The notes below the pieces were generated by a model, which saw only the letters and a list, made by a program, of their open reading frames with translations, searched no databases and was not told the origin of the DNA. The translations under genes were made by a program, and so were the position numbers. This document shows positions 45,401 through 55,610 of a DNA stretch of 64,000 nt, piece by piece. Location: contig JBBPUQ010000005.1 of assembly GCA_038501195.1 (NCBI GenBank), positions 3,038,001 to 3,102,000 of the forward strand. The letters are read 5' to 3'. How positions within the stretch are numbered: the first letter of the stretch is position 1; each line of letters opens with the position of its first letter. The DNA is from Nemania diffusa (lineage: Eukaryota > Ascomycota > Sordariomycetes > Xylariales > Xylariaceae).

Positions 45401-46405
45401 GGAGCCGTCTGACACGACGAGGTCCGGATTGACTGGACCGGAGAACTCCTCTATAAGATGACTCGCTATAAAACGCCTATTTTCCTAGTCTACCCCTAGA
45501 CCGCAACAATTAGACTTCCGCTTGCGTATAATTTATCATAAGGTCCTAAGCCGGATTTCTCGCAATATACAACTCGAAACATCGACAAGGTAACTATTCC
45601 TGACTCGTGGCATCTACAATTCATTGACTGCCTTGGCTCGGGTTCCGCGTTGAGCTACTTAACCTAGTTGCTAGTCGTCGCGATTGAAAACGTACGTGCT
45701 ACGGTACTTCACACCACTGCATCGGACGAGACGCGAGGGATACTGTCAGAGCGGCAATGCATTCCCAGAAAATGAAACATGGCGGGAGCCTCCGTCTCTT
45801 TAAGCATATGCTCCCTAGAAGCCCGTTTCCTGTCCAACCCCATGAAACAAATTTACGAGCACGGCGGCCGTAGTACGAACTCAGTCCGACGAACTGCCCT
45901 GTTCCACGATCAAGTCCATGATGAGCTTGATTCCTTCTATGTCTTTTTCTCTAGCAAGATAGCCTTGTTCGTCCAGCGGAGTTACATATAACTTTGTCTC
46001 GATACCTAGTTTATCCTACTTAAATACAAAGTCATTTATTCTGAAAACCTCTAGCACGGCTGATCCTTCTCGTGATAGCCTTGGGGTTATATATTCAAGC
46101 GTGGGTATCGTACTTGCAGCATGGCCAACCCCAGTCTGACACTTCCTGTCGAGTGGGATGCGAGCACTCGGTTCGTGCACCGCTATACATGGCACTTCAA
46201 GAATGCAAGGAGGTGAAGGTTGGTGCCATGCGTGCATACAACGCCTATGTGTATACATAATACCTGCTGCTTTTACATGGGCGTGTCTACAAAACCACCA
46301 AACCGCTCTCGCTAGAACCCAAAGCAAACTCCTCCCTATCCCTTTCCATAGAACCAGAGCAGACAGCACCAAACAGAGTGAGTACCGCGGCCAAAAACCT
46401 ACGAG
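42456..46405. other. long spacer with a fold-back element
   Basis: No gene recognised in 4 kb. TACC/GGTA tracts lie at 43080-43210, 43440-43500 and 44285-44302. A small hairpin (43335-43341 with 43378-43384) and the large inverted repeat at 44520-44721 also lie here. Frames at 45160-45432 and 45779-45991 show no family features. Confidence 0.6.
44520..44721. repeat. perfect 53-bp inverted repeat, fold-back or MITE-like element
   Basis: Bases 44520-44572 are the exact reverse complement of 44669-44721, with a 96-nt centre. Inside the centre TGCAAGATA (near 44593) and TATCTTGCA (near 44648) form a second, inner complementary pair. Just outside, weaker complementarity continues (GTACTACACTATG against CTAGTGTAC). 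No coding capacity is present. The pattern fits a non-autonomous DNA transposon or a fold-back element; a clear target-site duplication was not found by eye. Confidence 0.75.
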
Positions 46406-47575
46406 ATGGCCGACGCGGTCCTAGTTTCTGTATCAGATCACCCGACCGAAACACACAGTTTACCTTCGACTACTGCCGTAGCGTTGCCAGCGAAAACAGG
46501 CCCGCCGCTACAAATTATTCCGTCGCAAACAGCAACCCGGGCTCTGACGACGATATTCACGCCCCCGGCTCGGTGCGGAGACCGTTACTACGTAGAGGCG
46601 AAACTGAACGGATACTACACGGAACGGGGCATCTGTAGCGATATAAGCGACAGGTTGTACCGGTCTTGTCAGCCCGACCCGCAGGCTTATAGTAATTACT
46701 ACAGTCCGGGAGTTTGTCCGTCTAACATGGACATCGCAGCGGTTTTATCGTCCCCTTCCAACGGCACGGCTGGCGTGACGTACACGGATATATGTTGCCA
46801 AAGGCATGTTTCTAACATCTCATCGCAGTAGATAAGTCATCGTGTGTGAAATAAATAGTAAGGTCATTAACACATCATATCTGGTAATAGGGGCTTCGTT
46901 TGGGATTCTCTGTCATGTTACTCTATAGTTCCGACGACGACAACGGTTCTGATAGCCCCCGCCGTGTCCACACATGATCTATATGTCCCAGTTGATCCAG
47001 TCCAGGCATGGCATCCTCCGATCATGGCAGTCTGGCAAACCACCGATCTCTCACTTTTCCCTTCGGATGTGATGAGCCAGAAGTCTTGCATAGCAGAGTA
47101 TGGATGGCCACCGCATTCGGCTAGTACAACGGTGCCAACGCGACTGAAGAGCAATGAGCCGTCAGCGGTGCCAGGCAGCCCCGAGTCTATAACATCATTC
47201 TTAGGCATCCCTGCAATCGTTGCTATTTCCATCATAGCTCCTCTATTTCTAGTCTTTCTTATCGCATTATTTGAGCCGTGTCGCCGCCGGAGGCAAAGTG
47301 AGCTTGGCGAGTCTGAGCCGGCCATCTTTACCGGTCCCCAGCAAAGTTCCTCGGGGAATACATGGAACATCGAGGTGGGGCCACCACCACCTGACGAACT
47401 TGATCCTGGGCTCCTCCGAACTCTTTTTGACAGACGGCGCAGAGAGCAGCAACAAGCAGCTGAATCGGATGGTCGATCGGTACTGGTTCCGCTAAGCGGC
47501 CTTACCAATCAAAGGCGCGAAAGTATTAGATCGCCAATCTCTGATCAGGTTGCCCCACCAAACCAGGCTCCCTAG
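46406..47575 (+). CDS. single-pass membrane protein with Cys-rich outer part, unknown function
   Basis: Exons 46406-46803 and 46891-47575 give 360 residues. The intron appears to start with GC rather than GT (CAAAG|GCATGT) and ends GGTAATAG. This junction is the one that keeps phase and joins TYTDICCQR to GFVWDSLSCYSIVP, a pattern seen in many fungal proteins of this layout. Before it lie CGDRYYVEAKLNGYYTERGI and YYSPGVCPSNMDIAAVL. Near residue 250 is one membrane helix (IPAIVAISIIAPLFLVFLIA), followed by CRRRRQ and a hydrophilic tail of about 90 residues. Similar fungal proteins are cell-surface proteins of unknown role. No cleavable signal peptide is evident, so the topology is inferred. 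Confidence 0.75.
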
Positions 47576-47902
47576 TAGTTCGTCTCAGCGAATAGATCCC
47601 TAAGGAAAGGGAGGTAATGAGGTAGTAATGAGATATCGTCAGAGGCATTGAGAAGATTTAAAGTACGCGGTGTTTTTCGGCACGTGCTATCGAGACTCTG
47701 GAACTCCAGGTCAGAGAGCGATTCGCTGGCCCCGCGTGCGTCATCATGTAGGGATGCTAGCTAGTTGTGAATCTGCTTACCGTACGAATCTCACGCAATG
47801 ATCCTTCACTAACTGACTAACCCTGTTCACCCGCATGCTCTGATCCGGGGATCGAAACGTACGAAATGGTAGTCGTAAATTCCCATCCGCTTAAGTGAAA
47901 AA
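47576..47902. other. spacer between convergent genes
   Basis: Nothing recognised in 327 bases. Confidence 0.6.
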
Positions 47903-48841
47903 TTATGCTTCGGGTCGGAACTTTCCACGCTTTTCCCTCATAGCCTGAACCTTTTTCCTGTCCTCGTCGAACTTCTTCAACAGTTCCATCTGATCGGCCT
48001 TCTTCTTTTCGCGTAGCTGGAAGCGGTAGAAATCTTGCATATCGTCCTTCTTCTTGTGTTGCTTGTCGAGCATCTTCTGCTTCGCCTCCTCTGCCTCGTC
48101 CCGTCTGGCCGGAGCATTGCGGCTACCGCGAGTAACCATAACGAAGCCATCCTCGTCCGGCTCATTACGTAATCTCTTGGCTAATTGCTGTGCCTCCTCC
48201 TCTTTTCTGTTGAAAACGGTGAAATACGCATCTACCACGGCCTGTACGGCATCGTTGCCTGGGTAGGAGAGCTTGTTATGGGCTTTTAACCAATGCGCGC
48301 CAAACGTTGGAACGCCACTTTTGACCCCTTCTCCCCATACCGGATATTTCTTTGATTTCTTGAGTTTCTTAACAGCCTTTAGGACAAAGTCGACGCTCTT
48401 CTCGTCAGCAAGCAAAGCAACGGCGGAGCTGCCGCTGCGATGTATTTCTCGTGTCCATGTGTCTGGCAACTCAGCAGCAGCTTCCTCTTTTTTGTGTTGG
48501 AGCTCCTCGTCTTCTCTCTTCCTTTTCTTATGATGCTTGGCTAACCTCTCGGCCTGCGCAGGCTCGTGGGAAGTTTTGGCGCTCTTTTTATGTTCAAAGG
48601 TAATGCTCTCGAAGCGACCGGCCCCCACTAGGCTCGAGAATATAGCACGAAAATGAGCCTCGGTACTGTCTGCGGGCACATTCGCAAGATATAAGCTTCG
48701 GGAGTCGTCCGGGGTAGCTATTTTGGGGGCATTTCGTCGTAGATATACATAATGTGTCGCGGCGACAGGGTAAGATGGTAGTGGGGGAATCGAGATTGGT
48801 AACGTGGAAAATTCCTCGGAGGCCGTTGAATTGTTAGCCAT
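47903..48841 (-). CDS. RRP7: Rrp7, ribosomal RNA processing protein
   Basis: A single exon of 312 residues. The N-terminal part has an RRM-like fold (SRSLYLANVPADSTEAHFRA, about residues 47-130), interrupted by a Lys-rich insert (AKHHKKRKREDEEL). The C-terminal Rrp7 domain starts near DEDGFVMVTRGSRN (about 230). It ends in the long basic helix DMQDFYRFQLREKKKADQME and RKKVQAMREKRGKFRPEA, the signature of the family. Rrp7 acts in the nucleolus within the UTP-C/CURI complex during early 18S rRNA processing. Confidence 0.94.
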   Translation of the reverse strand: MANNSTASEEFSTLPISIPPLPSYPVAATHYVYLRRNAPKIATPDDSRSLYLANVPADSTEAHFRAIFSSLVGAGRFESITFEHKKSAKTSHEPAQAERLAKHHKKRKREDEELQHKKEEAAAELPDTWTREIHRSGSSAVALLADEKSVDFVLKAVKKLKKSKKYPVWGEGVKSGVPTFGAHWLKAHNKLSYPGNDAVQAVVDAYFTVFNRKEEEAQQLAKRLRNEPDEDGFVMVTRGSRNAPARRDEAEEAKQKMLDKQHKKKDDMQDFYRFQLREKKKADQMELLKKFDEDRKKVQAMREKRGKFRPEA

Positions 48842-49645
48842 TTTGTTAATGGTTCAACCCGCGTGAGTCGAATGGCTTGACTGAAAGAAGTTATCAGATC
48901 GCAGAAACCGTTCAGTGCTACCAAAATTTCAGTGGAGCAGCAAGCATTTAAGCCTAGCAAGAGATGACAACAGCCGGCAGAGCTGCAGCCAGCTGTCAGC
49001 TATGCTACTATCGTGACCGGGGAATACGTAAGAGAGACGGGACCTGCCCCATTAGGCACTGAGAACCGGCCATACCAAGTAATTCAATACCTAAATGGGA
49101 GAACGGGAGGTGCCAATGAACAAAGCATCACAACATTGCATTATTGTATTATTGCTTCATTAGAATTGCGGTAAATTGATCGTTTGATCTCTACGATTTC
49201 TTGACTCGTAGATACATATTTACTTCCATAGCTTATATTCTTTCCCCATATTACCTCGGCTATTTGAACCATCCCAGTCTAAATCAGCCTCATATTATTC
49301 AGATCTCCTAACGAGCTAACTGCATACCTACATATTCCAGGTATACTACGTAAACAATGAGCTCCAGGCCAAGAATGGTAGGCGGATGCCGCGGGTCCCT
49401 TGCCCACTTAAAGTCGGACTCATGATCGGAGATCGAATATACACATGGTACCTATACATGAACGCTTTTTTTCCATATTTTCCTGTATATACTAGGAGGT
49501 ATCTAGTCGCTGTTTTCTTGAAGAGGTCAGATACACTTAGTATGACTCCCCTCTAGCCTCTCGAGAGCTATCGTTGATCTGTAATAAATCACCCGTGTAC
49601 ATGTTGCATCTGATCTAAAGCGCAATACGAAGTAAACAGAGAAAA
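48842..49645. other. divergent promoter region of RRP7 and an MFS gene
   Basis: No gene seen; T-rich and AT-rich stretches near 49200-49320 and 49450-49500. Confidence 0.6.
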
Positions 49646-51449
49646 ATGGCTCGGTTCGGGTCTGTCCAGCAGTTTCTCTCCGGTGGGACGACAGGACCAT
49701 CTGGCAAGCCACCTTACTTCCTCCCCTTCCGCTCTTCGACCGCCCTAATAGCCACCGCCGGTATGTCTAATTTGTTCCTTCATGCTTCATGAAATGCGAC
49801 AGCTACTCACTATTGTCTTTAGTGAACTTGGCCGTCTTCGCTGATATATTCTTCTATGCCCTCGTTGTGCCTGTGCTCCCCTTCGCGCTGACAGCTCAAG
49901 TCGGTATTCCAGAGGATGATGTCCAATACTGGGTCTCCATCTTGCTGGCATCGTATAGCGCAGCTTTATTCGTCAGCAGCCCCCTTTCTGGCATTTACGC
50001 GGATCACTCGTCTTCCAGAAGATGGCCAATGCTCTTAGGTCTAGTTGCCCTCACCGGTTCAACCTTGTTGCTAGCCTTCGGCAACTCCATAGGGCTTTTC
50101 GTCCTAGGTAGAGCGCTGCAGGGAGTGAGCGCAGCCGTCGTGTGGAGTGTCGGCTGTGCTTTACTTGTAGACACAATGGGGAGTAAGGTTGGTGTGGCCA
50201 TGGGATACGTCAATATTTCTATGAGCATCGCCCTTCTTCTTGCTCCTGTAATTGGCGGTGTTGTCTACAATCATGCTGGGTACTATGCCGTGTACTACGT
50301 TGCTTTCGGCGTTGTGGGATTGGATATTGTGCTACGCCTACTGATGATCGAGAAGAAGATCGCTAGACAATGGGTCAAGGAACCTGAGCCCGAGAGGTCT
50401 CAAGTCAACGTGGAGACCGCCCCTGAAAACACCCTCGACGACGAGCCTCACAGAAACTCTACTAGCATAGTTAACCCAAAAGTCCCAGTAATAGCGCCAG
50501 GTACAGAAGCCAGTGACCGTGATGAGCAAGGCAATACCTCAGAGGCGGATCAGAAGAAGCAGAAACGCTGGCCCGTTATCACACTTCTGAAGTCTCCAAG
50601 GCTTCTTGCAGCCCTTTACGGCATCTTCGTTGAATCGGGTATACTGTATGTACCTAACATCTTCTGGCTATTGTGGTCGCTCACTGACATTCACGATAGA
50701 ATAGGTTTTGATGCTGTCCTGGCACTCTTCGTTCGGGGACTCTTTGGATGGAACTCAACAGCTGTAGCGATTCTGTTCTTGGCTCTCTTTCTCCCAGGCT
50801 TTGTAGCGCTATTAGCCGGCTGGCTATCTGATCGCTACGGCGCTAAATGGCCGTCATTTGCTGGCTTTGTCGCGACTATTCCAATACTAATCTCTCTGCG
50901 GTTTGTCACAGAGAACACCATTCAGCACAAGGCACTGCTAGCAGTCCTACTCGCTCTGGCGGGCGTCACGCTTCCATTCTCCATGACCCCTTTGATGGCC
51001 GAGATTAGCTATGTTATAGAGGATGAAGAGGCCAAGAACCCTGGCATCTTTGGAGTGAATGGGGTCTACGGTCTCGCCTATGGGTTATTTAATATGGTAT
51101 TCGCATTGGGTGGTATTATTGGTCCTATATGGGCTGGCTATGTTGTCAAGTCCGCTGGATGGGGGACATTGACGTGGAATTTCGCTCTCGTAAGTCACCC
51201 TGAGTGTCGTTTCTCTTGGTCCAGCCGTTGTTGGCCGGCATTTTTAACCCCCTATTTTGGCGATGATCACAGCCTACATGTTTCACAAACTCTAAAGAAC
51301 CTCAAGATGCAATTGAGGGCAACAATTACTAATTAGTGATATTACAGTGGTCCGCCTCGGCTGCTGTAGTCGTTTTCTTCTGGGGGGCCAATAAACCACG
51401 GATTCCGATTCCAACGGTAGAAGACCCGCCCCCGGACAGCACAAAGTAG
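49646..51449 (+). CDS. MFS transporter, drug:H+ antiporter (DHA1) type
   Basis: Four exons (49646-49760, 49823-50645, 50700-51189, 51348-51449) give 509 residues; all junctions keep phase. The first exon supplies MARFGSVQQFLSGGTTGPSG, the second starts VNLAVFADIFFYALVVPVLP. The motif between helices 2 and 3 reads GIYADHSSSRRWPM, and helix 5 has the antiporter-like block SMSIALLLAPVIGGVVYNHAG. A charged loop of about 90 residues separates the halves. The third intron ends before WSASAAVVVFFWGANKPRIP, giving the last helix and tail. The second intron is exactly 54 nt without a stop, so it looks like coding sequence if overlooked. Relatives export drugs, polyamines or toxins at the plasma membrane. 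The adjoining reductase and regulator suggest a joint role. Confidence 0.9.
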
Positions 51450-51716
51450 TGTCCCTGCAGACTATTACAAAATTATGAAGCATAGGCGTATTATTGTGTT
51501 AATGGAACAGACGCTCAACTTAATTTGTTCATAGAAACGATGTTCATAGAAGACTCACGAGACAGACTTGTTCGATATATAAAGTAACGATCGTATATAT
51601 GTCATACCGCCTGCCTGGCATCTATTTGCACTATCCTGGCGATATCGGACATCTACATAGCTAGAGTAGGCTACTTAGCCGCTCTTAGCTACGACTCAGG
51701 AACGAGGAAGTCTCAG

Positions 51717-52895
51717 CTAAGATGGGAACGGAAAGGTAGCCAAGTGGTGGGGCTTGGCATGGGTTTGCTTCGATGGCGAAGCGCTAGAAGTTGGTGCCGC
51801 GTCCTCCGTGTCCTCAATTTTATACACGTATTTGACAGCGCTAGCTTCGCCATTCTTCAGCTTCTTCAGTCCCACCAACACGCCGTGTAACCCGCCGGGT
51901 ACGACCTCGAAGGGATGCGGCTTCAATCTGCCTTCTTCTAACAGTCTCCCGAGGTAACGCGACCAGAGATACCCGAAGTCCTTGTGCGTCGAATGCACTC
52001 GTGGGACAGCGCTGTTAATGGCCGTTACTCCCGATGGATACGCGAAGTTCTCCTTGTCCTTCGCGAACAGATTCGGGGGCAGAACAGTGCTCACGATACC
52101 CGCGCTCGCGTCGAGGAATCGCAGAGTCGTCTCGAGTGTCCCGCCCTCGCTGATCGCATCGAAGACATGCGAGACCTTGCTGCCTAATCCTTCTTTCTTC
52201 AGGATCTCTTCGACGCAAGCAACAACGCCGTCATCTCCCTGGCGATAATCGACTACGTAGTCGGCCAAGGTCTGCGCGTATTCGCCCGCTCGGCCGGCAA
52301 TTCCAATGATGGGTCGCAATCCCGAAAGCCGCGCCAGCTTCGCTGCAAATGCGCCCACGGCAGACGTGACGCCGTAAATCAGAATTGGCGCCTTATTACC
52401 AACCGCAGACTCTACCACCTCCCAGGGTGCAGGGATTTTCATGTCTACATAGAGCGCGATGGCCGCAGTCAGAGCTGCAGTAGGGACGGTAGCAGCCTCT
52501 TCAAAGGTGACATGCTGAGGGATATGGAAGGTTGTCCAATCCGGCGCGATCGAGTATTCCGCATAGCTGCCGTTTTCTTTTCCGGCTTGGTGCAAAGCCG
52601 CGACACGATCGCCTGGTTTGAACTCATAGACGTCTTTACCAACGGAGTGTACGATGCCGGCGATATCATCGCCGCTGTTGTGAGGCCAGTTCTTCCTAAA
52701 AGGGGGTAAGAATTATGAATCTGGTAAAATTTTATGTAATAGGGCTACTCACCAAAGAGGATATTTCCAGTCTTTGGGGTTCGACCCAGAGACGATCACT
52801 TTTATGACAACCTCCTTGTCCTTGGGTATGGGGATAGGAGTATCGATGACCTCGATTCCCTCAATAGAAGGTTGAACGATCACTTGCTTAGGCAT
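51717..52895 (-). CDS. medium-chain reductase, ToxD/zinc-type alcohol dehydrogenase-like
   Basis: Two exons (52895-52753, 52695-51717), intron GTGAGT..CTTTTAG, 373 residues. The GroES-like part reads KEVVIKVIVSGSNPKDWKYP, then HNSGDDIAGIVHSVGKDVYE and KPGDRVAAL. The cofactor domain has YGVTSAVGAFAAKLARLSGL (about 160-180), the NADPH-binding loop of the quinone oxidoreductase and trans-enoyl reductase branch. The zinc ligands of true alcohol dehydrogenases are absent. Relatives include stand-alone enoyl reductases of polyketide pathways and general quinone or enone reductases. It diverges from a Zn2Cys6 regulator over 555 bp and ends towards the MFS gene. The substrate is unknown. Confidence 0.9.
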
Positions 52896-53113
52896 CTTGA
52901 AGGGCTATCTGGAATGTATGAATAAGGGGTGTTTTTAAACCTAGTAAATATAAGGGTTTCTGTGTGTCAAGCTATGTCTAGGCTTATAACCTACTTCAAC
53001 GTTCCAGAGGATATCTGGGCTTTAAGTAGTTATTCATGTTGATGACTTTCTTCTAATCCCTGGGAATTGTATTAAAGTCATCTTCGAGAAATCAGAATAA
53101 GCTACCAAGACGC

Positions 53114-53121
53114 TCCGCGGA
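53114..53121. promoter_or_regulatory. TCCGCGGA palindrome, candidate Zn2Cys6 site (copy 1)
   Basis: CCG and CGG abut with no spacer, an everted CGG arrangement. It lies about 220 bp upstream of the reductase ATG. Confidence 0.45.
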
Positions 53122-53355
53122 TGTTACCTTGGCCTCAACTGGGACTGGTCTGGCCCCTGTGAAGACCAAGGCAATCTTCCTAGGAGAAAGGTAGATCGCT
53201 TACCGTTCATTTGATAAACTTCACCACGTTGACGATCATTTAGTCCCCCCTGTATTCCAAATGAGGTTGACCTGATACCTTAAAAAGAGCAAAACCCATT
53301 CCTGATTGTATTAGTAATCCTCCCTGCTCACCAGCTTACAAAAGCAACCCGGACC

Positions 53356-53363
53356 TCCGCGGA
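53356..53363. promoter_or_regulatory. TCCGCGGA palindrome, candidate Zn2Cys6 site (copy 2)
   Basis: An identical octamer 242 bp from copy 1 and about 90 bp upstream of the regulator ATG. Confidence 0.45.
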
Positions 53364-53450
53364 CCATTTCCCTTGAAGCTCCATGGACCTCTTCCTATTG
53401 ACTTCCTATCTTCTGCGAAATTTACTAGTAGGATCTTTCTATCTAAAGCA

Positions 53451-55610
53451 ATGCAGGCAAAGAAAGGCCGGCCTGAGCCTGTGTCGTGTCAGCTTTGCCG
53501 ATCCAAAAAGCTGAGATGCAACCGAGCACAACCCTGTTCAAACTGCGAATCTCGGAATGTTCCCTGTCATTTTCTTATTCCGCCTTCTAGAAATCAAAGA
53601 GGTCGGACTCCTGAAGTGCAGCATAATACTGAAATCCTCGCACGCATCGAACGACTAGAGTCAATACTGTTAACAGAAGGTACTCCTAGCCGGAAACGTC
53701 TTGATAGCCAGATCACTTTTACTCCCCATTCCAATGATTCTGTTCAATACGGCGAGCAGGATGGGAGAGATACAGATTTAAATTTACTTGAGAATGTTGG
53801 AGTGAGAGAAGACTCTCTCGTATGTTTTCACAAAACAATCTCCAGTACTAGAGTTGCCTCATAAGTTTTACTAACAAGCCCCTAGATTTCGTCCTTATCA
53901 GATGACCTAGCTTTCACCATAAGTAGCGTGGACGAAATTCTCGAGCAACCAGAGCATTCACAGCATGTCTCCTCGACATCCACGGGGCGCACGATAATTA
54001 CACTTCCAACTTATAAAACAGCAGTCATTCTTTTTGACTATTTTGAAGCCGAGGTGGATCATATGTGTCGAGTTTTACACCTCCCGACTGTCAGGTCACT
54101 TATGAAGACATTCTACATACGAATCAATCAAAACGAATCTATTCTGCCCAGCCACGCAGCGCTTCTCCTTTCTCTCTTCGCCCTTAGCGCGTTCTTTTAT
54201 CGACCTGCAGGAAACGCTAAGTTGGTAGCCACTGACAATGTCACAACTCGTCTCTCCAGGTATTGGAGCAGAGGTGCTCTAGATGTGCTGGAATATTCGC
54301 GCCGCAATACATCGGGTGCCTTGGAAGACATACAAGGATTAATCCTAATGTCGTATGTCACTTACCATTTAGACGGCTTTTCCGCTAGATACCGTTATTT
54401 ATTAGCATTGGCCGTGTCGATGGCCCGGGATCTCGGCTTGCATCGAACAGATGCTGGTGATTACGCTACAACGGACAGAAGCTCAAGTTTGCGTGTCCTC
54501 ATTGACAATGAGGTGAAACGGAGAGTCTACTGGCATCTTGTATCTTCAGATTGGTCGGTTTAATCTTATCTTTCAAGTACTGTTATGAACTTATACCTAG
54601 CTAGGGCCCAGTCCACGATGTCAGGCCCACAGGAAGGCACATATTCTATCCATCCTAATCACTTCCAGGTTCGGCTGCCAAAAGATGATGAAGACGAAAA
54701 ATTCTCCCCAGTTGGTAAAAATGAATCGAATACGGGGGCTCAACCAACCGGCGTTACATTTCTTCTCGCGAGAATCCGACTCGCCCGTTTATCCAGAGAG
54801 TACACAGATACGATCCCTTTGGAGACCGCCAGGCTCATGAAAGTTCCCTACGAGCACATCATTGCTTTAGACCAAAACCTGAGAGACTTTTTGGTCGAGC
54901 TTCCTTTCTTTTTCCGGCTTGATAATGAAAGTCGCCAGAAGAGCAAGCATCTCGAGGCCGTATACACGAAAATACCTATGATGCGCTACTGCATCTTAGC
55001 AGCTGCTCATAGCAGACGGTGCAGGTTGCATCAAAAATTTCTCATAAGAGTGGCCTCTGATTCCCGATACGGCTATTCGAGACAAGCATGCCTAGAATCA
55101 GCGCGGGCAGTGATTCAACTGTACGAAGAACCGAGAACGGAAGGCGACTCGCCCTCGATGGAGACGGCGCGGATGGCCATGGCCGTCCACTATACACACC
55201 TAGCATTGGTGATTTTGGTCATGGACCTCTGCTTTAATAAGCAAGAAGCAGACCACGAGGAGAGAAAGGGGGAGGTCCTCGCCACCTTGCAGATGCTTGA
55301 GGGCGCTAGGGCTATCTCTCCCCTCCTAAGCCGATCGCTAGACTCTGTAGTCGAGGTTCTACGTAAGCATCAAGTTCATCTTGTTGGGGAGGGCCTGACG
55401 AGCGACTATGAGCACGGGAAAACCCAGACAGATATTTTCGAAAGTGCTGGGGGAGACCCTCCACAGCACAGCCTGGAAGTTGAAGAGGGCTCGTTTATTG
55501 TTGACCCTTCCATAGATGAGTTCTGGCAGAACGCAACCCAATTTGAGATGGACTTTGATTCTACCACTTGGGACACACTCTTTTCTAGCCTAGACTCGCG
55601 GCCATTCTGA
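53451..55610 (+). CDS. Zn2Cys6 transcription factor with fungal-specific regulatory domain
   Basis: Three exons (53451-53819, 53886-54553, 54605-55610) give 680 residues. The first ATG in frame is 53451; the frame upstream offers only a TTG. The binuclear zinc cluster is at the very start: Cys13, 16, 23, 29, 32 and 39 (CQLCRSKKLRCNRAQPC...), with the C-x2-C-x6-C-x5-C-x2-C-x6-C spacing. It is followed by a linker and a heptad-like segment (EILARIERLESILL). The fungal transcription factor domain spans about residues 190-420 (SVDEILEQP, YFEAEVDHMCRVLHLPTVRS, DIQGLILMSYVTYH, SMARDLGLHRTD, SSDWAQSTMSGPQEGTYSIH). The C-terminus is acidic and aromatic (FWQNATQFEMDFDSTTWDTL), a plausible activation region. 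It probably controls the divergent reductase and possibly the MFS gene. Confidence 0.93.

Larger units (their letters stand above)
52896..53450. promoter_or_regulatory. shared promoter of the reductase and Zn2Cys6 regulator genes
   Basis: A 555-bp region between two divergent start codons. It holds two exact copies of the palindrome TCCGCGGA, which contains back-to-back CGG triplets of the type bound by Zn2Cys6 dimers. It is therefore a good candidate for local (self) control by the neighbouring regulator. Confidence 0.55.

Noticed and set aside
45160..45991. Short plus-strand frames (45160-45432, 45779-45991)
   Set aside because: No conserved motif, no splice partner, and spacer-like codon use.
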